64,000 bases of DNA from Heterodera schachtii (Eukaryota > Nematoda > Chromadorea > Rhabditida > Heteroderidae). The DNA is taken from NCBI GenBank assembly GCA_023374025.1, contig SIJG01000027.1, positions 1,358,074 through 1,422,073 of the forward strand, in the 5' to 3' direction. The translations under genes and the position numbers were made by a program. Positions 1 to 10,505 of this stretch are shown one piece after another. Below the pieces are notes generated by a model. The model made no database searches. It was not told the DNA's origin and was given only the letters and a program-made list of their open reading frames with translations. The stretch's first letter is position 1. Each line of letters begins with the position of its first letter.

Positions 1-754
1 GACTAAAAACTGCCAAAATATGTTTTAAACCCTCTCAAAAATTCCTAAAAAGGTTTATATATTCATTATTTGCTTAAATAAACTTAAGAAATACAATAAA
101 CAACCAAAAAATGGATTTAAACTTAAAAATGCAAAATTTTATTGTCGTCCATTGTATAAAAAACATCTCCAAGTTTGCCAATTTCAAAAAAAAATTCTCA
201 TTTAAAAAAAGAAAAGTTCACAAAAAATAATGAAAATATTTATTAAAAATGCCAAAATGACAACGAAAACTCAAATTTTTCGTATTTTAGGGGATTGTAA
301 TATGTAAAAATTTCCAAAAATTCGATCTTTAGAGGTGTATTTTGCGCTTTTTTTGCATTTTTCTTGTGAAAATTTGCCAAAAATGGCTGAAATATGTACT
401 AAAAATGAAAAATGTCGAAATATGGATTTATTCCCGAAAACCCCCCAAAATATGGATTTATATGGACTAACTTCACCAAATCAAAAAATTTTAACACAGA
501 AATGCTATTTTTGGGCCCCTTTCTTCATAGCATATGCGCAGAAAAAATATGCAAAATCATACAAATATAGGTAAGTCTTGTTAAATTTTGAAAATTAAAA
601 TGATAAACACATGCTCTTACATTGAAGAGGGTTTTGCTATTTTCGAATTCTGCTATAAGAGCCTGTAGATTTAAATTTATATTAAAAGGATGGATAAATT
701 ATGAAAAAAATCATTTAAATAATTAACATTACAATTGATTGCCATTTTATCAGC
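1..754. other. AT-rich intergenic DNA, no gene seen
   Basis: The stretch is very AT-rich with only short open frames, no GC-rich exon-like block and no convincing splice-site pair. It ends at the last coding exon of the small secreted-protein gene on the minus strand. Confidence 0.5.
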
Positions 755-1602
755 TTAAATCCTTGAAAGAAAAACGAATCCAGAAAAAGCAATTTTTCGA
801 GAAACCGAAAAATAAAATTTTCTGATTCTTTTTTTCCTCTTTTTGGTGCCAAACATTGTATTGGCATGGCATTTTACCAATAATCGCGCAAATGCTCTCT
901 GTTCGGCTCATCCAATTTCCACGATTTGTCCGCGTCTTCATCGAAATGAGCGACCCCTAATTGGTCATCATTATCATCAGTCGTCTTCGACTCAGTGCCA
1001 TCGATGGCATTTTCTTAATGAATGTTTTGTTTAATTGCCAAAAACCAATTCAATTAAATTGAGTTTTATGTTTTAATTTGGTTTAATGGTTCCAAAATTT
1101 GAATTCCTGTTCCGTCATCCGGAAATAGAGCGCGAAATTTTGAATAAAACCTGGAACAAAAATCCATGTCCAGGAAAAACCCAAGCTTATAGATAGCCTT
1201 GGATCCAGGCAGGCCTGGACTCTATTAAATCATTTTTGTTAAATTGAAATAAAATATTGGTTACTAAAAATAATAAATTCTAAAATATTATCGAGGAAAT
1301 ACAGGATTTTTGTGCCTAACCATGGAACTGGATTTTTTTAAATTTGGCCTGAACCTGGGTCCAGGAAAACCAAGGCCTGGATCCAGACCAAGGTCGAATT
1401 GTACTTAAATTATGTTTAAAGTGAGTTTGTGTACAATAAAATCACAAACCCATCTTCGGCTCTTCAGCTTTAGTCGTTTCTGGATTAAAATAAAAATGAA
1501 TTCTTTTTTGTATGAAATTAAATTTTTGAATTTACCGTAAAAATGGACCGCAAACAGAAGAGCACCGAAGAATATGATACAGTATGAAGGCATTGTGTTC
1601 AT
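755..1602 (-). CDS. small acidic secreted protein, four exons (predicted)
   Basis: Product unknown; about 79 residues. I see four exons on the minus strand: 1602-1536, 1479-1450, 1013-878 and 761-755. Every junction has GT and AG ends and the phases agree across all three introns (56, 436 and 116 nt). Exon 1 starts at an ATG and encodes a typical signal peptide (MNTMPSYCIIFFGALLFAVH). The rest is hydrophilic and acidic, with runs such as TTDDNDDQ and FDEDADKSW, and has no Cys after the signal peptide. Exon 3 is clearly richer in GC than its flanks, which supports coding. The last exon supplies only the final Ile codon and TAA, so the 3' end is the weakest part. A secreted, effector-like product is inference. 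No neighbour suggests a pathway. Confidence 0.42.
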
Positions 1603-2968
1603 TTTTTGAAATAAATTTGGTATTATTTTAAATTATGACTAAATTTGACAAAAAATTTATAGGAATTATCAATTTTTTCCAAATTGTGAATGCGAAATTA
1701 TGAAATAAATTAATTCATTGAATAATTTCGCACACATTTTTGCTATACATTTCTGAATCATCACATTTATTATTATCATTTGAATAGAAATAAATGATCT
1801 GTCCATCAAATGCATTCATTGACGTTCCAAATAACGGGAGAAAAGAAAATCAAAAAAATGAAGAATAAATTTATTCTTTTTTTTTGTTGTGGAATTATGA
1901 CGAAAAAGTAAATAATATTGAATAAAATTTTCCAAGCGAAAAATAACTAAAGTTTTGGTTAATTTAGTATAGAACGGGACCGATAATTTTGGGCAAAACC
2001 GAGACAAAAACAGCCAGTACAGGAACCTGCTGGATTTTCAAACGGGACCAACGTAGGATTTTTCCAAGAAAAAAAAAACTCAAAAAAAAAGTGAAAAAAG
2101 TTAAATACAAATAAAATTAGTATATGCCCTTACAAATTAGTTAAAAACACAAAATCAATTAAGTATGCGTAATGTTAAGTTTTGATTCTCTTTTATTTAA
2201 TAATATTAAAAACTTTATTTCCGTGTTCGCTTATTATTTTTGTGAGCTGATGACCTCATGTATTTTATGTCAAACATTTATCTATGTTATTCTTTCATTT
2301 TATTTTATAAATATAAAATTCAATTTAAAGTAAAAAGGTTAATTGTCTCACCCTTTTTTCGTAAAATCTTTATGCGGTTACATTTCGTCGTTTGTTGGCA
2401 CAGCCAAATAAAAAATTAAATAAAATGACAAATCACTTAGGGGAGATGAATACGTATATTTTTTTCTAGAGCATCCATTTTGTTTTCTTTCTTTTTATGC
2501 TTAAAAAATGAAGAATGAACAAAAAACATAGAAATGTTTTATAGACAGCTTTTATGATTGAATGGTAAAACGAAAAAATTTTCATTAATTTTAAGGAAGC
2601 TTTTATGCCATTCCAATCCAATCGCAAAATGAAAAATCATTTTATTAATCGTTTCTTGACCAAAGGAAGGCCAAAATTAGCCAAAAAATATTCAGAACTT
2701 TGCTCAAGATTAACCATTTTAATTCTTGACATCATTGAAGCCCTAGGTATTCTCCATTAACCTGAAAATTTTAAAAATTAAAATATGATTATTTTTACGT
2801 AAAATTATATGTCAAATTTTTTATTTAGGTGGTTTTTTGAGTAACGTCTAGCAGCCCGTGAGTTTTCCTTCTAAAATCCTATCAAATTTTAATTCTTTTT
2901 TAATCAGCAAATATTTATAAAAACAAACGAAAGAGTAACATAAATAAATTATTCGGCATAAAATATTA
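1603..2968. other. AT-rich intergenic DNA, no gene seen
   Basis: No exon-like block, RNA gene or structured repeat was recognised. Open frames are short and AT-biased. The stretch ends at the first copy of the direct repeat of the retroelement-like block. Confidence 0.5.
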
Positions 2969-2969
2969 G

Positions 2970-3185
2970 TGATCTTCGAAGACCAATTCGTCCGGGTCGA
3001 AGCAGAGTGATCCGGCTCCTTCTCGCCGAGGTCAAACTCCTCTTGGCGAGACGGTTGAGCTCTCGGGCATGGAAAGCCGAAGTTTTTATCCCTCGGGCAT
3101 GGAAAGCCAAGGTTGGTGAGTTAGTATTTTTCTTTCTTACGGAGAACTGACGCCATGCATGCGCCAGCTTTTTTTGACGCGGCTA
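2970..3185. repeat. direct repeat copy 1 (distal side of the retroelement-like block)
   Basis: This segment matches 6180-6397 in the same orientation over about 215 bases, by eye around 80 percent identical. Shared blocks include CTTCGAAGACCAATTCGTCC at the left and the stretch around TGACGCCATGCATGCGCCAG at the right. In the 6.2-6.4 kb copy it codes the N-terminal part of the glycoprotein-like frame. Here it follows the nucleotidyltransferase remnant and its frame is broken. Because it is coding in one copy, I read it as an internal duplication and not an LTR. Confidence 0.75.
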
Positions 3186-4036
3186 ACATGGTGCGCCTGT
3201 CGGTTCCTGGTGCAGTTGTCTTCGCTGTTGTGCGGGTCCTTGACGTAGATTGGCACAGATGGGGACTTCCGCTCACACCATCCCGTTGTGGTGATGGTGT
3301 AGCCTTCAAAGGGAAACTCGGCGAAGTACTCGGCCATTTGCAGGAAGACGAGCAGCGGCTTTTCACAACGCTCCTGTCCGCGAGAGGCCGCGAAGTGCTT
3401 CGTCATGATTGCCCATGACAGCGAGTTGAGGCCACCGCAGCTCGCATCGCCGATGCCGTTGTGCTTGGTGAAGATTTTCATGGCCATGTAGAGTCGCTAC
3501 AATTTACTGTCGTTCATCTGCTCGGCCAGCCAATTACTGTTTCGTGTGGCTTCGATGTTGTCGGACGTGATGTCGATAACTTCCGTTGTCCTGATTGATC
3601 ATCGGTGCCTTTGTTTTGGAGATGAAGACACAGTGGCGGTAAATGTACTCGCGCTTCATCAGTCGGAATTTCCTGACCAGGAATTGGAGCTCGCGAAGCC
3701 TTTGCTCTTGGCTCAATGGCTCACTGCACTTGGGCTCCAGGACGATGTGCAAGTCCCCATTTCTTAGGGCAGTGTTTGCCTGCGTGGACCCGGCGATGCA
3801 AATTTCGAATTCCTTCCAGGTTCCCTTCGCGAAATGCGTCCGATGGCATCGAAGGTCTTCTGCTTCAGCTCGCTTTCTTCCGCTGGCGGTACTTGGGACA
3901 GGGTCAGAGCTTCCAGTGCTTCGTCCAGCTCCGTCTTTTTTGTCGCGCTGAACTTGGCGTCGTTAATGAAATAACGCTTCGTTGCCCAAGTCCAGGAGAA
4001 CTCTGTCGTGTTGACGTTGAGCACGTTGGTGTTCAC
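3137..4036 (-). pseudogene. broken nucleotidyltransferase, poly(A)/poly(U) polymerase-like
   Basis: Read on the minus strand through three frames, this resembles the nucleotidyltransferase core of TENT/GLD-2/TUTase and poly(A) polymerase proteins. A lead helix region (4036-3830, ELKQKTFDAIGR) is followed, after a frame change near 3830, by a GS signature with a degenerate acidic pair (CIAGSTQAN then NGDLHIVLEP, where the family has D-x-D). After a second frame change comes the palm end (VIDITSDNIEATRNS). An in-frame TAG at 3499-3497 precedes the central-domain motif DASCGGLNSLSWAIM, which is typical of the family. Two frame changes and a stop make this a pseudogene. It lies downstream of the glycoprotein-like frame on the same strand. 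The family call rests on motif order only. Whether it is a captured host gene or part of the element is unknown. Confidence 0.55.
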
Positions 4037-4805
4037 CTCCTCGGCTTGGTGGGCCCTTGCTTCAACAAATTGCTGTAGCCGGACCTCGAGACTGCTGGAC
4101 GCTTACTCTTTTTTGCCTTGAAGAATGCGCTCCAATTCTGAATCGAGCCGCTCTGGGCGGGATTGGCTTGGTTCAATCCCTTATCGTTTCCCGATCGTTC
4201 CCCCCCCCCCTTGATCATTGATCCCTTGTGATCATTCCCCTTGTTGCCTTCAACACACTGCCCTCGGATTCAAAATTGTCACTCGTCCGTGTTCTTCCAA
4301 CTGCCGCGTTGCTTCCTCCAGTGATTGCTCCAGCCCTGGTTTTGGTCTCGCTCGTCTCGCGCGTTCATAGCGCACCACGGGGTTGGCTCTTTCCTGTATT
4401 GGGGCGTTGTAGTACGGAAACAGTGCCAATTTTTGCATTAGATTTTTTGCTTGAGCCAACACATGAGAAGTTTGAGTTTGCCCATTGTGTTGACTTGACT
4501 GGCGGTCAGCTGACTCGCGAGTTGTTCCGTGTGGACCGTCGCTCTCTTTCGTCTCGAATTGTCGTAAACTCTTACCTTTTTCGGTTCGCTTTGGTTTCTG
4601 CGCATAACGTATCGCGTTCGGAATCATCCTCGGTTCCGGCTTTTCGGTTGTCCTTCTGGCGGAGAGGTTGGTTGTACCGTTTGCGTGGTCACCGGGCTTG
4701 TGACCTTTGGGGCTACGACGATTAACTTTGGTGGTTCAGCTTTTGGAGAAGTCAATGGCCTCGGTGACTGGTACTTCAGCGTAGTCGTCACCGTTTTTGG
4801 TTTGA
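4037..4805 (-). pseudogene. decayed coding region linking glycoprotein-like and nucleotidyltransferase-like frames
   Basis: GC content and the succession of overlapping minus-strand frames show former coding sequence. A Pro/Thr/Lys-rich stretch (4809-4624) continues the Pro-rich tail of the upstream frame after its stop. A hydrophilic, Gln/Arg-rich frame follows (4627-4250) and ends just before a C tract at 4201. A third frame (4218-4033) leads into the nucleotidyltransferase remnant. No domain is recognised. The original protein may have been continuous from the glycoprotein-like region, but the frame changes make this uncertain. Confidence 0.4.
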
Positions 4806-6467
4806 TCACTTTTTGGATCGGTGCTGGTTGTTTGGTGTTGGCAATTTAACCGGTTGCAATTGGGCCTTTCGGCTCGGCTGCTCCGGTTTTGCTGGGCCAA
4901 CTTTGGGGCGAGGCACTGCCGGTTTTGGTGCTTCCGTTTTTGGAGTCGCTGCGTCCGGTTTGGGGATGATGGCCTTTGTTTGATTGGCATTTTGCTTCAT
5001 CATTTCCAGTCTCATGTTAGTGTCGGCGCTGAATTGGTCCACCGGTAGTAGTGACCGCTTTTGAGCGCCTCCCGGTGATTGTCCTTTTTTGGGCACTCCG
5101 CTGGGACCATTGGCATTGTTGATCATGTTGAGGAACATGCCGGCATCCACTGCGAATCCTTGGTCCGTTGCGACGAGTGTCCGGCCGCAGTCCTTGATTT
5201 TTTGGGCCTTTCCGTCAAAGGACAGTGCGATTTCCTTGTGTGTCCAGACGTTCTCCGATGGGTGGAATTGGCCATCCCAGGTGTTCATGTGCTCGAATTG
5301 GCACTCGGCATCGGCGGGCGTTGACCAAACCATTACTGCTCCATCTCGAAGGACGCACCATTCATCTTTCAGTTTACAGCCTGTCATGTCCCCGAGTGGC
5401 GAATGCATGCGTTTTTCTTGGGTGTCGTAGAAGACAACGCTCTCGGTGAGGAAGCAGTTCGTCCTTTCTGCTTCTTTTGAGGCGAAGTAGCTGTAGTCAA
5501 TGCTGGGCTCGAATGGCTGAAGGGTCCGCTTAGAGCCTCCTACAGACTTAAGTTCCCCGTACTGGCATTGGTTTAGTGACCACATTCGTTTGCACTCCTC
5601 TTTCGAGGTTGGCAATGCCTTTGAGGTGGTCGTATTGCGCCACTCAAAAATTACATTTTTCCAATAAACCACCCTTTGGTGGATTATATTGCAGTAAGCG
5701 GCTTTGATTTCGCTTACCCTTTTGACGGGCTTGAACACTTCCAGCGTGGCGTTGCGCTTGGTCGCCATTAATTGTTCGCATTGGAAGTTGTTGGTCAGTT
5801 CCATGATCTGTGGATGCGCGGCCTGGTTGCACACCATGGCGGATTGCTGCGTGGTTGGCCGTACCAGTGCTGCAAGCATGACCAACGTCATTAATTTTTT
5901 AATTAATGATCCCTTTTTTGGTGCCACGGATTCTTTCGAATCCGAATAAGTGCGGCGATCATAAAAAGGGCTTGGTTTTTTCAAACCCGAATTTTTTGCC
6001 CGTTTTTTATGTATTTCGGACTCTTTCGAGTCCACCAATTTTGACTTAACTCTCCCTCGTTTGGGTGAGAGGTAAACCATGGCACCATCTGGAGAATTTG
6101 ACCTGTCGTGAAGTTGCCGTGGGAAGTTCTCGGGCCACCGCGCCACCCTTCGTTCGGTGCTTGGCTCCCCTTCCTTTGGCACTTCGAAGACCAATTCGTC
6201 CGGGTCGAAATCGGAGTGGTCCGACTCCTTCTCGCCGAAGTCCATCTGCTCTTGGCGAGATGTTTGAACCCTCGGGCTTGGCCAGCCGAAGTCTTCGTCC
6301 CTCGAGCATGGGAAGCCGAGGTCGGCGAGTCGGCATTTGTCCTTCTTTCGGATGAACTGACGCCATGCATGCGCCAGCCTGTTTTTGACCCGGCAAACGT
6401 CTTGCTTACCCCAAATTGTTGTGGACAGAACACTCGGTTGTGCCCACATTTGTTGAAGTAGCAGCAA
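4806..6467 (-). CDS. viral-type envelope glycoprotein-like protein of a decayed retroelement
   Basis: Open frame of 553 codons that begins at a CTG, so the true start is not visible. Residues 1-185 are hydrophilic and charged, partly encoded by the direct repeat. Residues ~188-205 form a hydrophobic segment (LMTLVMLAALV) that looks like an internal signal peptide or membrane segment. An ectodomain-like region follows with Cys at about 213, 230, 259, 292, 301, 338, 364, 371, 389 and 427 and potential N-glycosylation sites near 239 and 278. Residues ~490-550 are Pro/Lys/Ala-rich. This layout resembles Env-like glycoproteins carried by nematode LTR elements or captured from RNA viruses. That assignment is inference from layout, and I could not name the family. 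No reverse transcriptase or LTR was found nearby. The frame stops inside the Pro-rich tail, and remnants continue downstream. Confidence 0.42.
   Translation of the reverse strand: MLLLQQMWAQPSVLSTTIWGKQDVCRVKNRLAHAWRQFIRKKDKCRLADLGFPCSRDEDFGWPSPRVQTSRQEQMDFGEKESDHSDFDPDELVFEVPKEGEPSTERRVARWPENFPRQLHDRSNSPDGAMVYLSPKRGRVKSKLVDSKESEIHKKRAKNSGLKKPSPFYDRRTYSDSKESVAPKKGSLIKKLMTLVMLAALVRPTTQQSAMVCNQAAHPQIMELTNNFQCEQLMATKRNATLEVFKPVKRVSEIKAAYCNIIHQRVVYWKNVIFEWRNTTTSKALPTSKEECKRMWSLNQCQYGELKSVGGSKRTLQPFEPSIDYSYFASKEAERTNCFLTESVVFYDTQEKRMHSPLGDMTGCKLKDEWCVLRDGAVMVWSTPADAECQFEHMNTWDGQFHPSENVWTHKEIALSFDGKAQKIKDCGRTLVATDQGFAVDAGMFLNMINNANGPSGVPKKGQSPGGAQKRSLLPVDQFSADTNMRLEMMKQNANQTKAIIPKPDAATPKTEAPKPAVPRPKVGPAKPEQPSRKAQLQPVKLPTPNNQHRSKK
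6180..6397. repeat. direct repeat copy 2 (within the glycoprotein-like frame)
   Basis: Partner of 2970-3185 in the same orientation. On the minus strand it encodes an Arg/Lys/Asp-rich part of the glycoprotein-like frame, including RVKNRLAHAWRQF and DFDPDELVFEV. Confidence 0.75.
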
Positions 6468-7100
6468 TTTCTGATTTTTGCTGTATACTCATTTGATGAG
6501 TGGTTGATGCCGAGGCATTTGATGACACTTTCTGTTCTTTTGCCTTTTCTTCTCTGGATTTGGCATCGCGGAAATGGCTACAGCCTGACTTTGGTACTTT
6601 CATACCTTTTTTCGTGTTTGAGAATGACGAGTTTAGGAAATGACCGATTTACCAAATTTTTAACACTTTTGTGTCGTTTTTGGTTTAGCAATTTTATTTG
6701 TTGGTCTTTTCAGACCGTTCAGATTTACCAATACAATTTTTTGACACTTTGTATTACCAATTTTATCTGTTGGTCTTTTCAGACCGTTCATGTTTGCATG
6801 TCACCAAATTATCTGTGGTCTTTTCCGACAGTTATGAATTACCTTTACCAATTTTGTTTGACTGCTTTTTTGATTCTTTTGAATCTTAAGTAGTTTATTA
6901 AAATTTTCCGGAATCCTTTTTGGATTTTTGACCCACTTGTCATTTTCCTCCGCCAGCCGCCGCTTGCGCGCGATTGCGTGCCCTTAGCGCAGGACCGATT
7001 GCTCGGTACCTGGCCTTGGCGCGACGCCTCGTGCCACATTCTTTCGCTCTTTCAAGATTGCCATGACCATGGACGGAATCAATTGAATGATCCTATCCAT
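6468..7100 (-). pseudogene. decayed coding sequence upstream of the glycoprotein-like frame
   Basis: From an ATG at 7100 a minus-strand frame reads MDRIIQLIPSMVMAILKERK, runs into a TAA at 6986-6984, then continues in frame as a basic, helical stretch (RKRRLAEENDKW). Nearer the glycoprotein frame a Cys/His cluster (CYFNKCGHNRVFC at about 6450-6420) hints at a zinc-binding knuckle but does not fit the usual spacing. It is probably the remains of the element's upstream gene. No enzyme domain is seen. Confidence 0.3.
6680..6860. repeat. short degenerate tandem repeat
   Basis: A unit of about 65 bases containing TTGGTCTTTTCAGACCGTTC recurs at about 6700, 6770 and, degenerate, 6820. On the minus strand the unit reads GLKRPT.KI. 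It lies within the decayed retroelement block. Confidence 0.5.
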
Positions 7101-7764
7101 GATCGGCAGAGCCAAAGAAATGTGGCAAAAACGGTGTTTCATATGCGGTGAGCATTTTCAATTTTTGTATGGTATCAAAATTGGGTGTGGTGTGGTGGGT
7201 CAGATTATTTGTTCAGGTGAGCGGGCCACTGCTCGTCTATTTCCTCATTTTCAGGTTCATTAACAAATTTGTTTTTTCAAAACGCACAGATTTGAACTCT
7301 CATTTAAAATAATAATCCTGTCCTTTGGATTCCCACAATTGGATGAGGGGAAGAGAGTACTTGACCTATCTGTCATCCTCTCACCACTCACATAAGAATC
7401 TTTTAAATTCTATTTTTCTACTTTTTCACTGCACTGTTTCCCTTGTGTTTTGTCTTTTTCCGTAATATAACGCTGCGAGATATTAATTTTAATTGTTTAG
7501 AAAAATTTTAATTTTTGAATAATTAATGGATGAGATCACTTAAACTTTAAGCAAGAGTTGGCCAGTTTTGTCTACGAAATGTTAAATGCATTGAATGTTT
7601 TTACTCTATGTCTTTCTTTCAACCACAACTGTTGATTGATTATGCATATTTTTTCTGAACTGTAGAAAGCATGAAACGCACGAAAAATGTGTTTTTAGCT
7701 TGTTTTGAAGCTTCTAAGGTGGATTTCTATATGCATATTTGCGCATGTTTCGTGATTTATGTGC
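7101..7764. other. intergenic DNA, no gene seen
   Basis: AT-rich sequence with only short frames. No RNA gene or paired splice sites were recognised. Confidence 0.45.
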
Positions 7765-8270
7765 ATAGTTGCGCATTCACTATTTTCCTGAGCTTCTCGT
7801 GGTCTGAAACGTTCAAAAAACATGTTTTTTGGTTTTGTTAAGCTAGTTTTCAAGTTATTAGCAACTATTTCTAGTTTTTTGTTATGAAAAAAACTATTTT
7901 CGAATATTTTGGCGTTTTGCCAAAATTTGTGCAATAAAAACGAAAAATACACCCTAAGAAATGAAAAATTTCTCAAAAATTAATCTCCTAAATAATTAGT
8001 TTTTTTTTTAAATTATTTAGCTCACTACTGATTTGTCCTAAATTTTTTTTTTTACTTTTTAACTAAATTTTGACATTTTACACCCCTAAATTGAAAGTTT
8101 TTAGCAACTATTTTCCCATTTTTAGTAACTATTTTTGGGGTTTTTTAAAACCTGAAACTAATTAGTTTGGCAGTTTTTAGCAACTGTTTTCCCATTTTTA
8201 GCAACAATTTTTGGGGTTTTTTCGAGCCTAAAAACTAATATCTTGGCAATTTTTAGCAACTATAAATCGT
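7765..8270. repeat. interspersed repeat copy 1 (TAGCAACTATTTT family)
   Basis: First of three same-strand copies of a roughly 450-520 bp AT-rich repeat. Shared landmarks in order: GAGCTTCTCGTGG, a run near ACATGTTTTTTGG with TTAAGCTAG, then TAGCAACTATTTT, AAACGAAAAATACACCC, and late TTTTAGCAACTATTTTCCCA. The sequence is non-coding. Confidence 0.55.
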
Positions 8271-9109
8271 ATCCCTATTTATATGCATATTTTTCGATTT
8301 TATGTGCATATTTTTGGGAGCCCATAATAGCTGAATTCTGTCTTTTTTAATTTATATTTCGGATTGAATCTTGTGTCCGGTTTAGAAAATGAAAGTAAGG
8401 TTTGTAAAATGAAGTGACAATTTATTTGTCTTTGCCTAAATAGCAGCCCCAAAGGGCATTTGCCATTGGCCAACTGTCCTCGGCCGTTTCTCCCATCGAT
8501 TCCCCCCCCCCCCTCCCCTCCCATCCTTCGCCTCGTCACTTCCGGGGCCAATGTGAGCTTTTAAGCAAGCACAGACTTACTCAAAAGAATGACCACAGGC
8601 GAAACAGCAATAGCGAAGTATTGAAATTTCTACAAGAGTTTGTCGTGTCAAAGTAGGAGTAGAAGAAATGGGCAAAAGGGAATTTGCAGACAAAATAGAA
8701 GAAGCAAAAAAAAAAAAAGTTGGAAATGGATGCAATTAAAGGAATATTATTTATAAAGAATAAATGAAAAATGAATATGGCAAATATTTTTACACCCAAA
8801 TCAAAAAAACACAAAAAGGCACTAATAATGCAAAAAGGCACAAAAGGTTAAAAAGGCGTTATGCCTTTTTCGTGCATATTAAGTCACACTAGCAAAAACA
8901 TTTGCCCACTACTAAAAGACAAGCTAGAGATCGGAATTTTGAAAATTCAAGGCTAGCATTAAGCGATTGACCGGGCCTGGGCGGCTTGGTCAAAAAAGCC
9001 CGTTTAAATGAATGTGCCGGGCATGGTCCAAAATTTTAGTCTAGCGCTCGTTGGTTTCAAAAATAAAAATATCCAAAAGAAGGGCATGCTGCCACTTACA
9101 CTTTTGGTG

Positions 9110-9540
9110 GAAATCCCAGTGACCTGAGATGCACGAAAAACATTTTTTTTCGGTTGTTGTTAAGCTAGTTTTCATTATTAGCAACTATTTTCTAGTTTTT
9201 TATTTTTAGCACTTAAAACATAAAATTGAAAAAAAAAAAACTATTTTCAACTATTTTGGAGTTTTGCCCAAAAAGTGTTAACAAAAATGCAATAAAAACG
9301 AAAAATACACCCCTAGGAATCGAGACAAAAATTTTCAAAAAACACGCCCATAAGAAATGAAACAGGTATTTTCTCAAAAACCTGAAAAGAATTTTTGTTT
9401 TTAAAAATTATGTATCTCAATAATGATTTGGCTTAATATTGTTGACTTTTGGATAAAATTTTACGATTTTTTTACATCCCTAATTTGAAGATTTTTAGCA
9501 ACTATTTTCCCATTTTAGCATCTATTTTATCCCTACTTAT
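9110..9540. repeat. interspersed repeat copy 2 (TAGCAACTATTTT family)
   Basis: Second copy of the repeat, with the same landmarks in the same order. The sequence between copies 1 and 2 (8271-9109) is AT-rich with a C tract at 8504 and no gene seen. Confidence 0.55.
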
Positions 9541-9979
9541 AACATGCATTTTATTCCACTTTTTTTTTTGACATTTTCTATTTTTGGGATTTTTATGTTT
9601 TTTTTTTTTTGCTTTTTATGACTTTTTTCACTTTTTTAAAAGCAAAATTTAAAAATCAGTGATGAAAATGCCGAAAAAAGGTGAAAGGCAAATGAAATCC
9701 GGCAAAAACATTCAATAATTGTTAAGAAGACCCCAAGAATGAAACGTCCAACTCTGTCAGATTCTTTCAGGCAAAGAAGTTAATTTTGAAATCTCCCCCG
9801 ATTATGTCCCTGCAAATTTTATGGCTTTTTATTCGACTTTTGGAGATTTTTCGTGACTTAAATTCCCATTCCTAATTATTATGAAGTTTGATTACTTCGG
9901 AAAAAAATCGGAACTGATACTTTTGCTATTATTGCAAAAATGATTATAAATAGAGATACGGTTTTAAGTTTTAGCCTAT

Positions 9980-10505
9980 TTTCCTGAGCTCCCAGTGGCC
10001 TAAAACATACGAAAAACATGTTTTTTTTGGTGGTTGTTAAGCTACTTTTCGAGTTATTAGACCTATTTTCTAGGTTTTTTATTTTCAGAACCTAAAAAGC
10101 CTAAAAAATTTTGAAAAAACATATTTTGGCGTTTTTCCCAAAATTTATTAACTATGCAATAAAACGAAAAATATACCCCTAAGAAGCGAGCCCGAAACTT
10201 CAGAAAAATACACTCCTAAGAACAGACCCTAAAATTTTCAAAAATATACCCCTAAGAAATGGAAAATTTTAATAAAAATTCATCTCCAAAATAATTTATT
10301 ATTTTCTTGACATTTTTGATTTTTAACACTATTTATCACAATACACATTTGGCTTAATTTTGCTACTTTTTTTTGAATAGCTTTTGTCATTTACACCACT
10401 AAATTTTAGGTTTTTTAATGCCTATTTTCCATTTTAGTATTGGATTTTTTAGCCTAAAGCCTACCTATTTTGGCGGTTATTAGAGCCTAAAAATAGCATC
10501 CCTAG
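9980..10505. repeat. interspersed repeat copy 3 (TAGCAACTATTTT family)
   Basis: Third copy, again starting near CTGAGCTCCCAGTGGCCT and running through AAACGAAAAATATACCCC. It is more diverged than copies 1 and 2. Confidence 0.5.

Noticed and set aside
2970..6397. The ~215-bp direct repeats as LTRs
   Set aside because: One copy is protein-coding inside the glycoprotein-like frame, and no TG..CA ends, primer site or target duplication are seen.
6504..6893. 129-codon plus-strand frame rich in Leu/Phe
   Set aside because: It lies antisense to the decayed retroelement and is created by the T-rich tandem repeat.
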